Shown: positions 1-8,052 of the stretch, piece after piece
How positions within the stretch are numbered: the stretch's first letter is position 1
Layout: every line of letters begins with the position of its first letter
Assembly: GCA_023405815.1 (NCBI GenBank)
Contig: JAEXXM010000079.1
Span: forward strand, 62,001 to 126,000
Length of the DNA: 64,000 bases
Source of the DNA: Pseudomonadota bacterium
Lineage (GTDB): Bacteria > Pseudomonadota > Alphaproteobacteria > Rhizobiales > Hyphomicrobiaceae
Reading direction: 5' to 3'
The notes under the pieces: model-generated
The model's database searches: none
Told to the model about the DNA's origin: nothing
Seen by the model: the letters and a program-made list of their open reading frames with translations, nothing else
Position numbers and translations under genes: made by a program

Positions 1-656
1 TCTTCCTCGTGCGCAAAGGCAATCCGAAGGGCATCAAGGACTGGAACGACCTCGGCAAGGACGGCGTCGAAGTCGTCACGCCGAACCCCAAGACCTCGGG
101 CGGCGCGCGCTGGAACTACCTCGCGGCCTGGGGTTATGCGCTCAAGCAGCCGGAAGGCGACGAGGCCAAGGCCAAGGATCTGGTCGGCCGCATCTACAAG
201 AACACCAAGGTGTTGGATACCGGTGCGCGTGGCTCGCTGACGACGTTCACCGAGCGCGGCATCGGCGACGTGCTGATCTCCTGGGAGAACGAGGCGCACC
301 TCGCCACCAAGGAGCTTGGCCCCGACAAGTTCGAGATCATCACGCCGTCGATCTCGATCCTGGCCGAGCCGCCGGTCTCCGTCGTCGACAAGAACGTCGA
401 CAAGAAGGGCACGCGCAAGGTGGCCGAGGCCTACCTCGAGTATCTCTACTCGCCCGAAGGCCAGGACATCGCCGGCAAGAACTTCTATCGCCCGACCGAC
501 GCCAAGGCGGCGGAGAAGTACTCCAAGCAGTTCGCGCCTGTGAAACTGTTCACGATCGATGAGGTGTTCGGCGGCTGGTCCAAGGCGCAGAAGACCCACT
601 TCGACGACGGCGGCGTGTTCGACCAGATCTACGCACCGGCGGACAAGAAGAGCTGA
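1..656 (+). CDS. sbp: Sulfate ABC transporter periplasmic substrate-binding protein, 3' part
   Basis: The reading frame is open from the window edge, so the N-terminus and signal peptide lie outside; about 217 residues are visible. The family (Sbp/CysP) binds sulfate or thiosulfate in the periplasm and delivers it to the CysTWA permease. The diagnostic run NPKTSGGARWNYLAAWGYAL is present, followed by the typical GxGDVLISWENEA segment and the YLYSPEGQ motif near the end. A GTG at 9 is only an internal valine, not a start. The cognate permease genes lie 3.4 kb downstream, separated by a hydrolase, a porin and a regulator, which is an unusual split of the usual compact operon. Family assignment is secure; sulfate rather than a related oxyanion is inferred from the cysTWA-cysB neighbours. 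Confidence 0.93.
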   Translation, partial: FLVRKGNPKGIKDWNDLGKDGVEVVTPNPKTSGGARWNYLAAWGYALKQPEGDEAKAKDLVGRIYKNTKVLDTGARGSLTTFTERGIGDVLISWENEAHLATKELGPDKFEIITPSISILAEPPVSVVDKNVDKKGTRKVAEAYLEYLYSPEGQDIAGKNFYRPTDAKAAEKYSKQFAPVKLFTIDEVFGGWSKAQKTHFDDGGVFDQIYAPADKKS

Positions 657-870
657 TCGAGAACCAGAGACTGCGACACTCGGCCAATTCCCGATCGGTT
701 ACCGGACCCACGCCGGTTCCGATCGGGGCTCCTGCTCCCTGAGCCGAGCGTCGGGATGTGCGCCGTTCTCCGCGCGGGGGATCTTCAGGGGCGAATCTTC
801 CAGGGGAGCGCAGGAGAGCGGCGCCGCATTCCGCGGACGTGGAGCATAGGAACCAGAGCGAGGATCGAGC

Positions 871-1443
871 ATGGATACCACCCTGATCGTACCTGGGCTT
901 TACGGCAGCGGCGTCGACCACTGGCAATCCTGGTTCCAATCGCAAGTTCCAGATTGCGTCCGGGTCGTACAGAGCGATTGGAGCGTGCCGGATTTGACGC
1001 GCTGGTCGGCGCGGCTGCGTCGCGAGCTGAACCGAGCCCCTGGCCGCGTCTGGATCGTTGCTCACAGCTTCGGCTGCCTCGCCTCGGTCGATGTCGCGGC
1101 CGACAGCAGCGAGCGCATCGCCGGGATGATGCTCGTGGCGCCTGCAGATCCGGCGCGCTTCGATTTGCAGAAGGCCATTACGAGAGACGTGCTCGGTGTG
1201 CATTCGATTGTCGTGGCCAGCACGAACGACCGGTGGATGTCGATCGACAGTGCCGAGAGCTGGTCAGGTGCCTGGGGCTCGCAGCTCATCAATCTCGGCG
1301 CGGTCGGACATATCAACGTGAGCTCGGGGCATGGGCCGTGGCCGCGTGGGCTCGACATCTACTCGTCGCTGCGCGGACGCACGTCTCGACGCGCGAGTGC
1401 TCGTCGATCCGAAGGGGATGTTTTCGAGCTTGGAGAGATCTGA
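871..1443 (+). CDS. Small alpha/beta hydrolase, RBBP9/YdeN family
   Basis: A 190-residue protein resembling the compact RBBP9/YdeN serine hydrolases. It opens with the strand-loop TLIVPGLYGSGVDHWQSW, has the nucleophile elbow AHSFGC (Ser near residue 68), a likely acid in STNDRW and a catalytic His in GHIN. No signal peptide is visible, so it should be cytoplasmic. Substrate is unknown for most of this family. The last ~30 residues (an Arg/Ser-rich stretch) look non-conserved and may reflect a lost original stop. It sits between the sulfate-binding protein and a porin, so a link to sulfate-ester or organosulfur use is conceivable, but only position supports that. Confidence 0.82.
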   Translation: MDTTLIVPGLYGSGVDHWQSWFQSQVPDCVRVVQSDWSVPDLTRWSARLRRELNRAPGRVWIVAHSFGCLASVDVAADSSERIAGMMLVAPADPARFDLQKAITRDVLGVHSIVVASTNDRWMSIDSAESWSGAWGSQLINLGAVGHINVSSGHGPWPRGLDIYSSLRGRTSRRASARRSEGDVFELGEI

Positions 1444-1586
1444 TGAGCGCGCATGCCGTTCGTCGCAACTGCTGTTTCATTCGCTGCAGCGGAAAAGTGT
1501 GTCGAGCGCGCGTCACGCTGCATGCAGTGTCATGAACCGTCACAGAGCGTCGTTGACGAGGAGGTGCTTGTCCTAAAACATCTAAT

Positions 1587-1603
1587 GATATCAATCTGAT
1601 ATA
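1587..1603 (+). promoter_or_regulatory. Imperfect inverted repeat upstream of the porin
   Basis: GATATCA-ATC-TGATATA, 6 of 7 arm positions paired, about 75 bases before the porin start. It lies in an AT-rich patch and could be an operator or part of the promoter. No regulator can be assigned from sequence; the XRE-cupin and CysB-like regulators encoded nearby are candidates only by position. Confidence 0.25.
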
Positions 1604-1676
1604 GCGGAGCGTCGCTCCAACATAGCAGACACCGGAATAAGCGTTGGTTGCGTAACAGTAGGCGTAGGAGTGCGTA

Positions 1677-3065
1677 ATGTACGGGGGAGTACAGGGAGGC
1701 ACCAGCTTAGCGCTGGTGCTCGGACTGGGGCTGTTCGCAGGAGCAGCGCCGGCGAAGTCAGCAGATCTCGGGGGAGATTGCTGCGCTGATCTCGAGGAAA
1801 GAGTTGCGGAGCTCGAGGCGACCACCGCCCGCAAGGGCAATCGCAAGGTGTCGCTCGAAGTTTCGGGGCACGTGAACCAGGGTGTGCTCTACTGGGACGA
1901 CGGCTGGGAGCAGAACGCCTACGTCGTCACCAACGACAACTCGCGTACCCGGTTCCGCTTTCGCGGCAAAGCCAAGATCGACAAGGACTGGGAAGCGGGA
2001 TACCGGCTCGAGATCGGCGTTCGGAGCGCAAACTCGAAGCGATTCAACCAGAGCGACCTCGCAACGTCGGCACCATTCGACCTGCGCGATTCGTACTGGT
2101 ACCTGAAGAGCAAGACTTACGGCACCGTTGCCGTCGGCTTGCAGAGCTCGGCGACTGACGGCGTCACCGAGATCAACCTGTCCCAGACGAAGGATTTCGC
2201 CAAGTACTCGGACATCGAGGATACCGGTCTCGGCCTTTATTTGCGGCGCACGAACGGTGCGCTTGCAAGCAGTGGCGGTGCCGGCAACGCCTACTCCTAC
2301 TATAACCTCATCGGTGTTCATGGCGATCAGCCGGGCGAAGGCGAGAAGCGCTTCAATGGCGTGAGGTATACGACACCGGAGCTCGCTGGCTTCACCGCGT
2401 CCGCGTTCTGGGGACAGGACGACTACTGGGATGCCTCGCTGAACTACTCCGGCGAGCATGCGGGATTCGCGATCGAGGCCGGTATCGGGTACGGGGAGAA
2501 CACGGACGGAAGTCAGACGCAGACGGCCTGCGCAGCCGTCGGCGGCGCTCCGGGCCAGCACGACACCAAGTGCAACCAGTTCGGCGGCTCGGTCAGCGTG
2601 CTGCACAAGGAGACCGGCCTATTTGCCAACTTCGGCGCCGGCATCAAGAAGGACGATATCATAGAAAGCACTACGCTCTTCTCTGCGCGCGGGGCCGATG
2701 ATGAGCAGACGTTCTGGTCGGTGCAGGGAGGTGTCGAGAAGAAGTGGAACAGCCTCGGCAAGACGACGGTCTATGGCGAGTACTACCACTACGAGGGTGG
2801 CGCCAACACGCGCACGCTCAGCAGCACCTTCGCCGGCACGGCGACTGCCGCTGCTGTCGTCTCGACGGGAGTCGAGAGCTACGGGTTCGGCGTCGCTCAG
2901 GGAATCGACGCTGCGGCATTGACGCTCTATCTGTCGTACCGCCACGTCGAAGGTGACATATCGGCCGTGAGCACGACGAACGGTGTTGCCGACAACATAG
3001 CTGCGACGGCCATCCCGCTCGAAGACCTCAACCTCGTCTTCGGCGGCGGCATAATAAAATTCTGA
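1677..3065 (+). CDS. Outer-membrane porin, Porin_2 (alphaproteobacterial) family
   Basis: A 462-residue beta-barrel porin. A signal peptide covers about residues 1-28 (cleavage near AKSA/DLGG). It is followed by the family's short coiled-coil DLEERVAELEATTARKGNRK and the first strand KVSLEVSGHVNQGVLYWDDG. Alternating aromatic/polar strands run to a C-terminus ending in Phe, as expected for outer-membrane insertion. A GGAG lies about 9 bases before the ATG. These porins normally form general diffusion channels. Its place between sulfate-uptake genes suggests it might be the outer-membrane entry route for sulfate or sulfonates under sulfur limitation, which is inference. It is closed by its own hairpin at 3111-3133. 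Confidence 0.93.
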   Translation: MYGGVQGGTSLALVLGLGLFAGAAPAKSADLGGDCCADLEERVAELEATTARKGNRKVSLEVSGHVNQGVLYWDDGWEQNAYVVTNDNSRTRFRFRGKAKIDKDWEAGYRLEIGVRSANSKRFNQSDLATSAPFDLRDSYWYLKSKTYGTVAVGLQSSATDGVTEINLSQTKDFAKYSDIEDTGLGLYLRRTNGALASSGGAGNAYSYYNLIGVHGDQPGEGEKRFNGVRYTTPELAGFTASAFWGQDDYWDASLNYSGEHAGFAIEAGIGYGENTDGSQTQTACAAVGGAPGQHDTKCNQFGGSVSVLHKETGLFANFGAGIKKDDIIESTTLFSARGADDEQTFWSVQGGVEKKWNSLGKTTVYGEYYHYEGGANTRTLSSTFAGTATAAAVVSTGVESYGFGVAQGIDAAALTLYLSYRHVEGDISAVSTTNGVADNIAATAIPLEDLNLVFGGGIIKF

Positions 3066-3110
3066 CGGCGTCGGCCGTCAGCAACAAAAGTTTCCCGCAT
3101 CACGAAAGAG

Positions 3111-3138
3111 GAGAGCCGCAGCATGCGGCTCTCCTTAT
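3111..3138 (+). terminator. Rho-independent-like terminator after the porin gene
   Basis: A perfect 10-bp stem (GAGAGCCGCA / TGCGGCTCTC) with a 3-base loop, followed by a weak T-tract (CTTAT). A second smaller hairpin, GACGGC-GTCG-GCCGTC at 3064-3079, overlaps the stop codon. Together they separate the porin transcript from the regulator downstream. Confidence 0.75.
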
Positions 3139-3323
3139 CTCGTGGTGTTGGCAGTGAATTTTCGTGCAGGCCGCTCTCAGGCGCGAAATCGCACCACCCT
3201 TAGATGCGCATCATAAGCTTAGCAGTTTTTCTGCGTTCCCTTGCGGCGCACGGCAAAGTTAACCTCACGCAGATCGAAAAGGGTGGTGCGGCTCGTGCCG
3301 CCCAGGGGGCAGCTTTGAGCCGG

Positions 3324-4004
3324 ATGACAGACATCGCCGTGGTGAACAGAGGCAGGTCTGCTGCGGCCGAGGTCGGTGCCCGCGGAAGGCAAAGGACCGA
3401 TCATTCGGCAGCACTCGTGTCGACGATAAGCGCCAATCTGAAGCGACTGCGGACGCGGCAGGGACATTCGCTGGAACGTCTGGCAAAGCTCGCGGGAGTC
3501 AGCCGCGCCATGCTCAGTCAGATCGAGACCGGCAAGAGTGTTCCGACGATCGGCCTCTTGTTAAAGGTTGCAGACGCGCTCGGCGTGCCGATTGCCAATC
3601 TTCTCGTCGTGCCCGCATCGCGCGTCACTGTCGTGCTGCCGAAGAGCCGGGCAAAGTTCATAAGCGCCAGCAGCGGCCGCTTCTCCTCGCGCGCACTGTT
3701 TCCGCTCGAAAGCACGCGGCGGGCGGAGTTCTACGAGGTGCGCATTGCTGCTCAGCATCGTGAAACCATGGAACCGCTGGCAGCGGGCACCAAGCAGAAC
3801 ATCCTTGTCGTTCAGGGGCGCGTCGAGCTGGTCGTGGGGAACGAGGCGCCGGTGATTCTGCCTGCGGGCGACGCCGTGCAGTTCCATGCCGATGTGCCGC
3901 ACGGCTACCGCAACCTCGATGACCGCGAAACCATCCTGCACGTGGTGCTGACGTATGTAGAGCCGATCGGCAATTCGCACCCTTTTGCATTCGTGCGTGA
4001 GTAA
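3324..4004 (+). CDS. XRE-family HTH transcription regulator with C-terminal cupin sensor
   Basis: A 226-residue regulator. An XRE helix-turn-helix occupies about residues 30-90 (LKRLRTRQGHSLERLAKLAG, SRAMLSQIETGKSVPTIGLL), and a cupin_2 beta-barrel lies about 130-215 (EPLAAGTKQNILVVQGRVEL, then ILPAGDAVQFHADVPHGYRN). Such HTH-cupin proteins usually sense a small ligand with the cupin and control the adjacent transport or catabolic genes. The frame is open from 3204, but the first 40 codons are unlike family members, so I place the start at ATG 3324; no strong ribosome site decides it. It ends 10 bases before cysT and reads the same way, making cysTWA its likely target. Ligand unknown. Confidence 0.85.
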   Translation: MTDIAVVNRGRSAAAEVGARGRQRTDHSAALVSTISANLKRLRTRQGHSLERLAKLAGVSRAMLSQIETGKSVPTIGLLLKVADALGVPIANLLVVPASRVTVVLPKSRAKFISASSGRFSSRALFPLESTRRAEFYEVRIAAQHRETMEPLAAGTKQNILVVQGRVELVVGNEAPVILPAGDAVQFHADVPHGYRNLDDRETILHVVLTYVEPIGNSHPFAFVRE

Positions 4005-4014
4005 GGGGGCGGTG

Positions 4015-4851
4015 GTGAGTGGCGCGAAAGTTCGCCGGGTACTCCCCGGCTTTGGTCTCTCGATGGGCGTGACGATCTCGTATCTGTCGCTCATCGTTCT
4101 CATTCCGCTGTCCGCGGTGTTCATCAAGAGTGCAACGCTCGGGTGGACCGAGTTTTGGCACGTCGCGACTGCGCCCCGTGTCGTAGCCTCATATCGGCTG
4201 AGCTTCGGTGCGTCACTCCTCGCAGCGGCGATCAACGTCGCCTTCGGGCTGATGCTGGCGTGGAGCCTCGTGCGCTACGACTTTCCGGGGCGGCGCATCG
4301 TCGACGCGTTGATTGATCTCCCGTTCGCGCTGCCGACGGCGGTGGCGGGCATTGCGCTTACAGCACTGTACGCGCCGAACGGTTGGCTCGGTGGGTTGCT
4401 CGAGCCGCTCGGCATCAAGGTGGCATTTACGCCGCTCGGCGTGCTCGTGGCGCTCATCTTCATCGGCGTGCCGTTCATCGTACGCACGGTGCAGCCGGTG
4501 CTCGAGGATCTCGACATCGAGTTCGAGGAGGCCGCCGCCAGCCTCGGGGCTTCGCGCCTGCAAACCATTCGCAAGGTCGTGCTGCCGGCGCTTGCACCCG
4601 CACTTGTAACCGGCTTCGCGCTCGCCTTCGCCCGCGCGGTCGGGGAGTACGGCTCGGTGATCTTCATTGCGGGCAACATGCCGATGGTGTCGGAGATCAC
4701 GCCGCTCATTATCATCACCAAGCTCGAGCAGTACGACTACGCCGGCGCCACGACCGTTGCCGCCGTCATGCTGATGGTGTCGTTCGTGCTCTTGCTCATC
4801 ATCAATGCGCTGCAGGCCTGGACGGCACGCTCGAACGAGAGGGTGCGCTGA
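4015..4851 (+). CDS. cysT: Sulfate/thiosulfate ABC transporter permease CysT (CysU)
   Basis: Inner-membrane permease subunit of the sulfate importer; 278 residues with six hydrophobic segments. The cytoplasmic EAA loop that docks on the ATPase is at about residues 170-190 (EEAAASLGASRLQTIRKVVL), with the typical AFARAVGEYGSVIFIAGN following. An ATG at 3985 lies inside the preceding gene. I prefer GTG 4015 because AGGGGG at 4004-4009 stands five bases before it (GTG 4012 is too close). The stop overlaps the cysW start (TGATG), so the two are translationally coupled. It forms a heterodimer with CysW. Confidence 0.94.
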   Translation: MSGAKVRRVLPGFGLSMGVTISYLSLIVLIPLSAVFIKSATLGWTEFWHVATAPRVVASYRLSFGASLLAAAINVAFGLMLAWSLVRYDFPGRRIVDALIDLPFALPTAVAGIALTALYAPNGWLGGLLEPLGIKVAFTPLGVLVALIFIGVPFIVRTVQPVLEDLDIEFEEAAASLGASRLQTIRKVVLPALAPALVTGFALAFARAVGEYGSVIFIAGNMPMVSEITPLIIITKLEQYDYAGATTVAAVMLMVSFVLLLIINALQAWTARSNERVR

Positions 4852-5741
4852 TGGCCGTCGTCGCACACGCAACGCCGTTCGCCCGGGCGCAGCGCTTCGA
4901 GGCGAGCCCGGCGGCGTCCGATCCGCCGATCGTCAAGTGGGTGATCATCGGCATCTCGCTGACGTTCTTCGCCGGATTCCTGCTGCTGCCGCTGTTGGCT
5001 GTATTCGCAGAGGCATTCAAGAAGGGTGGGGAAGCCTATCTGCGCGCGATCGTGGAACCGGATACAGTGTCCTCCATCCGGCTGACTCTGCTTGCCGCGG
5101 CCGTTGCGGTGCCGCTCAACGTGATCTTCGGCATCGCGGCTGCGTGGGCGGTCGCCAAGCATGATTTTCGGGGCAAGCAGTTCCTCATAACGCTGATCGA
5201 CCTGCCGTTCTCGGTGTCGCCGGTCATCGCCGGTTTGATCTATGTGCTGGTGTTCGGTGCGCAGGGCTGGTTCGGGCCATGGCTCGTCGACCACAACGTC
5301 AGGATCATATTCGCGGTGCCAGGCATCGTGCTAGCTACGGTCTTTGTCACGGTGCCATTCGTCGCGCGCGAGCTCATCCCGTTGATGCAGGCGCAGGGCC
5401 GGGACGAGGAGGAAGCCGCGCTGGTGCTTGGCGCCAGCGGCTGGCGGACGTTCAGGAAGGTCACGCTGCCGAACATCAAGTGGGGGCTTCTGTACGGCGT
5501 CATCCTCTGCAACGCCCGGGCGATGGGCGAATTCGGCGCCGTCTCGGTCGTCTCGGGACACATTCGCGGCCAGACAAACACGATGCCGCTGCATGTCGAG
5601 ATCCTGTATAACGAATACAACTTCGCTGCGGCGTTTGCCGTGGCCTCGCTGCTTGCGTTGCTGGCTCTCGTGACCCTTGTTCTCAAGACGTTCGTCGAAT
5701 GGCGGGCGGGCATTCAAGCACACGAACCCGAGGCACCATGA
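4851..5741 (+). CDS. cysW: Sulfate/thiosulfate ABC transporter permease CysW
   Basis: Second permease subunit, 296 residues from ATG 4851, which overlaps the cysT stop by one base. Six membrane segments are visible, with the EAA motif near residues 185-205 (EEEAALVLGASGWRTFRKVT) and the conserved NARAMGEFGAVSVVSGHIRG. The HIRGQTNTMPLHVEILYNEY run is diagnostic for CysW. The frame is open upstream into cysT but that part is out-of-frame shadow. The stop overlaps the cysA start as ATGA. Confidence 0.95.
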   Translation: MAVVAHATPFARAQRFEASPAASDPPIVKWVIIGISLTFFAGFLLLPLLAVFAEAFKKGGEAYLRAIVEPDTVSSIRLTLLAAAVAVPLNVIFGIAAAWAVAKHDFRGKQFLITLIDLPFSVSPVIAGLIYVLVFGAQGWFGPWLVDHNVRIIFAVPGIVLATVFVTVPFVARELIPLMQAQGRDEEEAALVLGASGWRTFRKVTLPNIKWGLLYGVILCNARAMGEFGAVSVVSGHIRGQTNTMPLHVEILYNEYNFAAAFAVASLLALLALVTLVLKTFVEWRAGIQAHEPEAP

Positions 5742-6853
5742 GCATTGAAGTCCGCAACATCCGCAAGACGTTCGGCAGCTTCGTCGCGCTGGACAAAGTC
5801 AGCTTGGACTTTCCAACCGGGCAGCTCGTCGCCCTGCTTGGACCGTCGGGATGCGGAAAGACGACGCTGCTGCGGATCATCGCTGGCCTCGAGCATGCCG
5901 ATGAGGGTTCGATCGTTCTCGATGGCGAGGACGCCTCCCATACGCATGTTCGAGAGCGGCAGGTGGGATTCGTATTCCAGCACTATGCGCTCTTCCGGCA
6001 CATGACCGTGTTCGACAACGTCGCCTTCGGATTGCGCGTCAAGCCGCGGCGGCAGCGGCTGCGCGAGAAGGAGATCAAGCGGCAGGTGAAAGAGCTGCTA
6101 GAGCTGGTGCAGCTCGACTGGCTCGCCGATCGGTATCCCTCTCAGCTTTCCGGCGGACAGCGCCAGCGCATCGCGCTCGCTCGCGCGCTCGCGGTGCGTC
6201 CACGCGTGCTGCTGCTCGACGAGCCATTCGGCGCGCTCGATGCCAAGGTGCGCAAGGAATTGCGGCGCTGGCTGCGGCGTCTGCACGACGAGCTGCACAT
6301 CACGTCGTTGTTCGTGACGCACGATCAGGACGAAGCGGTGGAGCTAGCCGATCGGCTTGTGCTCATGAACCGCGGCAGTGTCGAGCAGGTGGGCTCGGTG
6401 CGCGAGGTCTACGCCAATCCGGCAAGCCCCTTCGTCTATTCGTTCCTGGGTGCGGTCAACAAGTTCACCGGGCATGTGCAAGGCGACCATCTGCGCGTCG
6501 GCGAGAACTTCCTGCCCATCGCCGGGGGGACTGCCGCACCGGGCACGGACGTGGTGGCTTTTGCGCGGCCGCATGAGCTGGAGATCCTGCCGGCCTCCAG
6601 CGGCAGCTCGATCGGGGTGCCGGCCACCGTCAGCCGCATCCTCGACGTAGGGGCGGTGGCGCGGGTGGAGCTTAACGCGGCGCCTGAGACCGGCTATCTC
6701 AACGGAAATGGCACCGGGAAGGCTTCCGATCAGCAGTTCTTCGAGGTCGAATTATCGGCGCAGAAACTTTCAGAACTTAACCTTGCCGCCGGCCAGCCAG
6801 TCCGCCTTGTCAGTTCGCGACTGCAGGTCTTCGATCGAGAGGCGCAGACGTGA
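5738..6853 (+). CDS. cysA: Sulfate/thiosulfate import ATPase CysA
   Basis: ATPase that powers CysTW; 371 residues from ATG 5738, four bases before the end of cysW. Walker A is GPSGCGKTT at about residues 35-43, the Q-loop is VFQHYALF, the signature is LSGGQRQRIALARAL near 137, Walker B is VLLLDEPFGALDA near 157, and the switch His is in FVTHDQDEAVELADR. The C-terminal ~130 residues match the TOBE-like regulatory domain, with the conserved FLGAVNKFTG at its start and FARPHELEI later. The cysB gene starts within its stop codon (GTGA). Confidence 0.96.
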   Translation: MSIEVRNIRKTFGSFVALDKVSLDFPTGQLVALLGPSGCGKTTLLRIIAGLEHADEGSIVLDGEDASHTHVRERQVGFVFQHYALFRHMTVFDNVAFGLRVKPRRQRLREKEIKRQVKELLELVQLDWLADRYPSQLSGGQRQRIALARALAVRPRVLLLDEPFGALDAKVRKELRRWLRRLHDELHITSLFVTHDQDEAVELADRLVLMNRGSVEQVGSVREVYANPASPFVYSFLGAVNKFTGHVQGDHLRVGENFLPIAGGTAAPGTDVVAFARPHELEILPASSGSSIGVPATVSRILDVGAVARVELNAAPETGYLNGNGTGKASDQQFFEVELSAQKLSELNLAAGQPVRLVSSRLQVFDREAQT

Positions 6854-7794
6854 ATTTCCAGCAGCTTCGCATCATTCGCGAAACGGTAAGACGTAAGTTC
6901 AACCTGACCGAAGTCGCCAACGCGCTCTACACGTCGCAGTCCGGTGTCAGCAAGCACATCAAGGACCTTGAGGATGAGCTGGGGGTCGAGCTGTTCGTGC
7001 GGCGCGGCAAGAGGTTGCTCGGCCTCACCGAGCCGGGCAAGGAGCTGGTCGTCATCGTCGAGCGTATGCTTCTCGATGCCAAGAACATCAAGCAGCTTGC
7101 CGAGCAGTTTGCGTCGAGCGACCAGGGCGAGCTGAAGGTGGCGACGACGCACACACAGGCACGCTATGCGCTTCCCCAGGTCGTGGCGAAATTCAAGAAG
7201 CTCTATCCGAAGGTTCACCTGATACTGCATCAGGCGAGCCCGAAGGAGATCGTCGCCATGCTGCTCGACGGGAGCGCCGACATCGGGGTCGCTACCGAGG
7301 CCCTGGAAGAGAACTCCGACGTCGTGGCATTTCCCTACTATTCCTGGGACCATGCAGTGATCGTGCCGGTGGGGCACGACCTCGAAAAGGTCGGGCCGCT
7401 GACATTGGCGGCCATCGCCGACTATCCGATCATCACCTATGACCGCGGCTTCACGGGGCGGCCGCGCATCGACCAGGCGTTCGAAAAGGAAGGCATCGCG
7501 CCGGACATCATCATGACGGCGCTCGATGCCGACGTGATCAAGGCTTACGTCGAGCTCGGCCTCGGGGTCGGCATCGTGGCGTCCATGGCATACGACGAGA
7601 AGCGCGACCCGGGGTTGCGGCTGCTCAAGGCGAAGGGACTGTTCGAGCGCAACACGTCGCGCATTGCCGTGCGCCAAGGGCGCTATCTACGCGGCTTCGC
7701 CTATCGCTTCCTGGAGCTTTGCTCGCCGGACCTCACCGAGATCGTCGTGCGCTCGAGCATCGCACCCAAGGGCGAGCCCGAGGCAGTGGATTAG
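6850..7794 (+). CDS. cysB: LysR-type sulfur regulator CysB
   Basis: A 314-residue LysR regulator beginning with GTG and overlapping cysA by four bases. The N-terminal winged helix (LYTSQSGVSKHIKDLEDELG) is followed by the CysB-specific effector domain: LKVATTHTQARYALPQVV, HQASPKEIVAMLLDGSADIG, and the GFTGRPRIDQAF pocket segment. CysB proteins bind N-acetylserine or O-acetylserine and activate sulfate assimilation. Its place at the end of the operon it probably controls implies feedback. This stands alongside the unrelated XRE-cupin regulator at the front of the same cluster, giving two potential inputs. It is the last core gene before the accessory island. Confidence 0.94.
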   Translation: MNFQQLRIIRETVRRKFNLTEVANALYTSQSGVSKHIKDLEDELGVELFVRRGKRLLGLTEPGKELVVIVERMLLDAKNIKQLAEQFASSDQGELKVATTHTQARYALPQVVAKFKKLYPKVHLILHQASPKEIVAMLLDGSADIGVATEALEENSDVVAFPYYSWDHAVIVPVGHDLEKVGPLTLAAIADYPIITYDRGFTGRPRIDQAFEKEGIAPDIIMTALDADVIKAYVELGLGVGIVASMAYDEKRDPGLRLLKAKGLFERNTSRIAVRQGRYLRGFAYRFLELCSPDLTEIVVRSSIAPKGEPEAVD

Positions 7795-7841
7795 GGGCCT
7801 CATGGTCAATCTTCCTGTTTGCCCACTTAAAACCCACAACC

Positions 7842-8024
7842 AGTCGCTCCACGGCGACCCGGCGACAACGCATTCAAAGGCTTGGTCGCGTTCTGCGTCC
7901 GGCCTCCGGCAAGGAAGGCGCTCTAGTCTATACGTTGGTCGCCACCGGCCCTGAAGTATCTCGGCTCAAGCAGGAGGAAGAGGATCTTGACGGCGTCGCT
8001 TCCGTTACCTGGAGCGCCGCATGA
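7842..8024 (+). pseudogene. Truncated C-terminal remnant of an SF2 (XPB/DEAD-like) helicase
   Basis: Only 60 codons of a helicase remain, in frame to the TGA at 8022-8024. The run RRQRIQRLGRVLRP is helicase motif VI (QRxGRxxR with the arginine finger), followed by GKEGALVYTLVATGPEVSRL and an acidic tail ending in VTWSAA. In intact proteins this sits near the C-terminus of 400-900 residue ATPases. Here the upstream side is the end of cysB, so the body of the gene has been deleted or left behind during insertion. The stop overlaps an ATG (8021), a trace of former operon coupling to the next gene. Non-functional as it stands. Identification rests on motif VI and the flanking pattern only. Confidence 0.6.
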
Positions 8025-8052
8025 GAAGGGTTGTCGTGGTGACTGCGATCAG

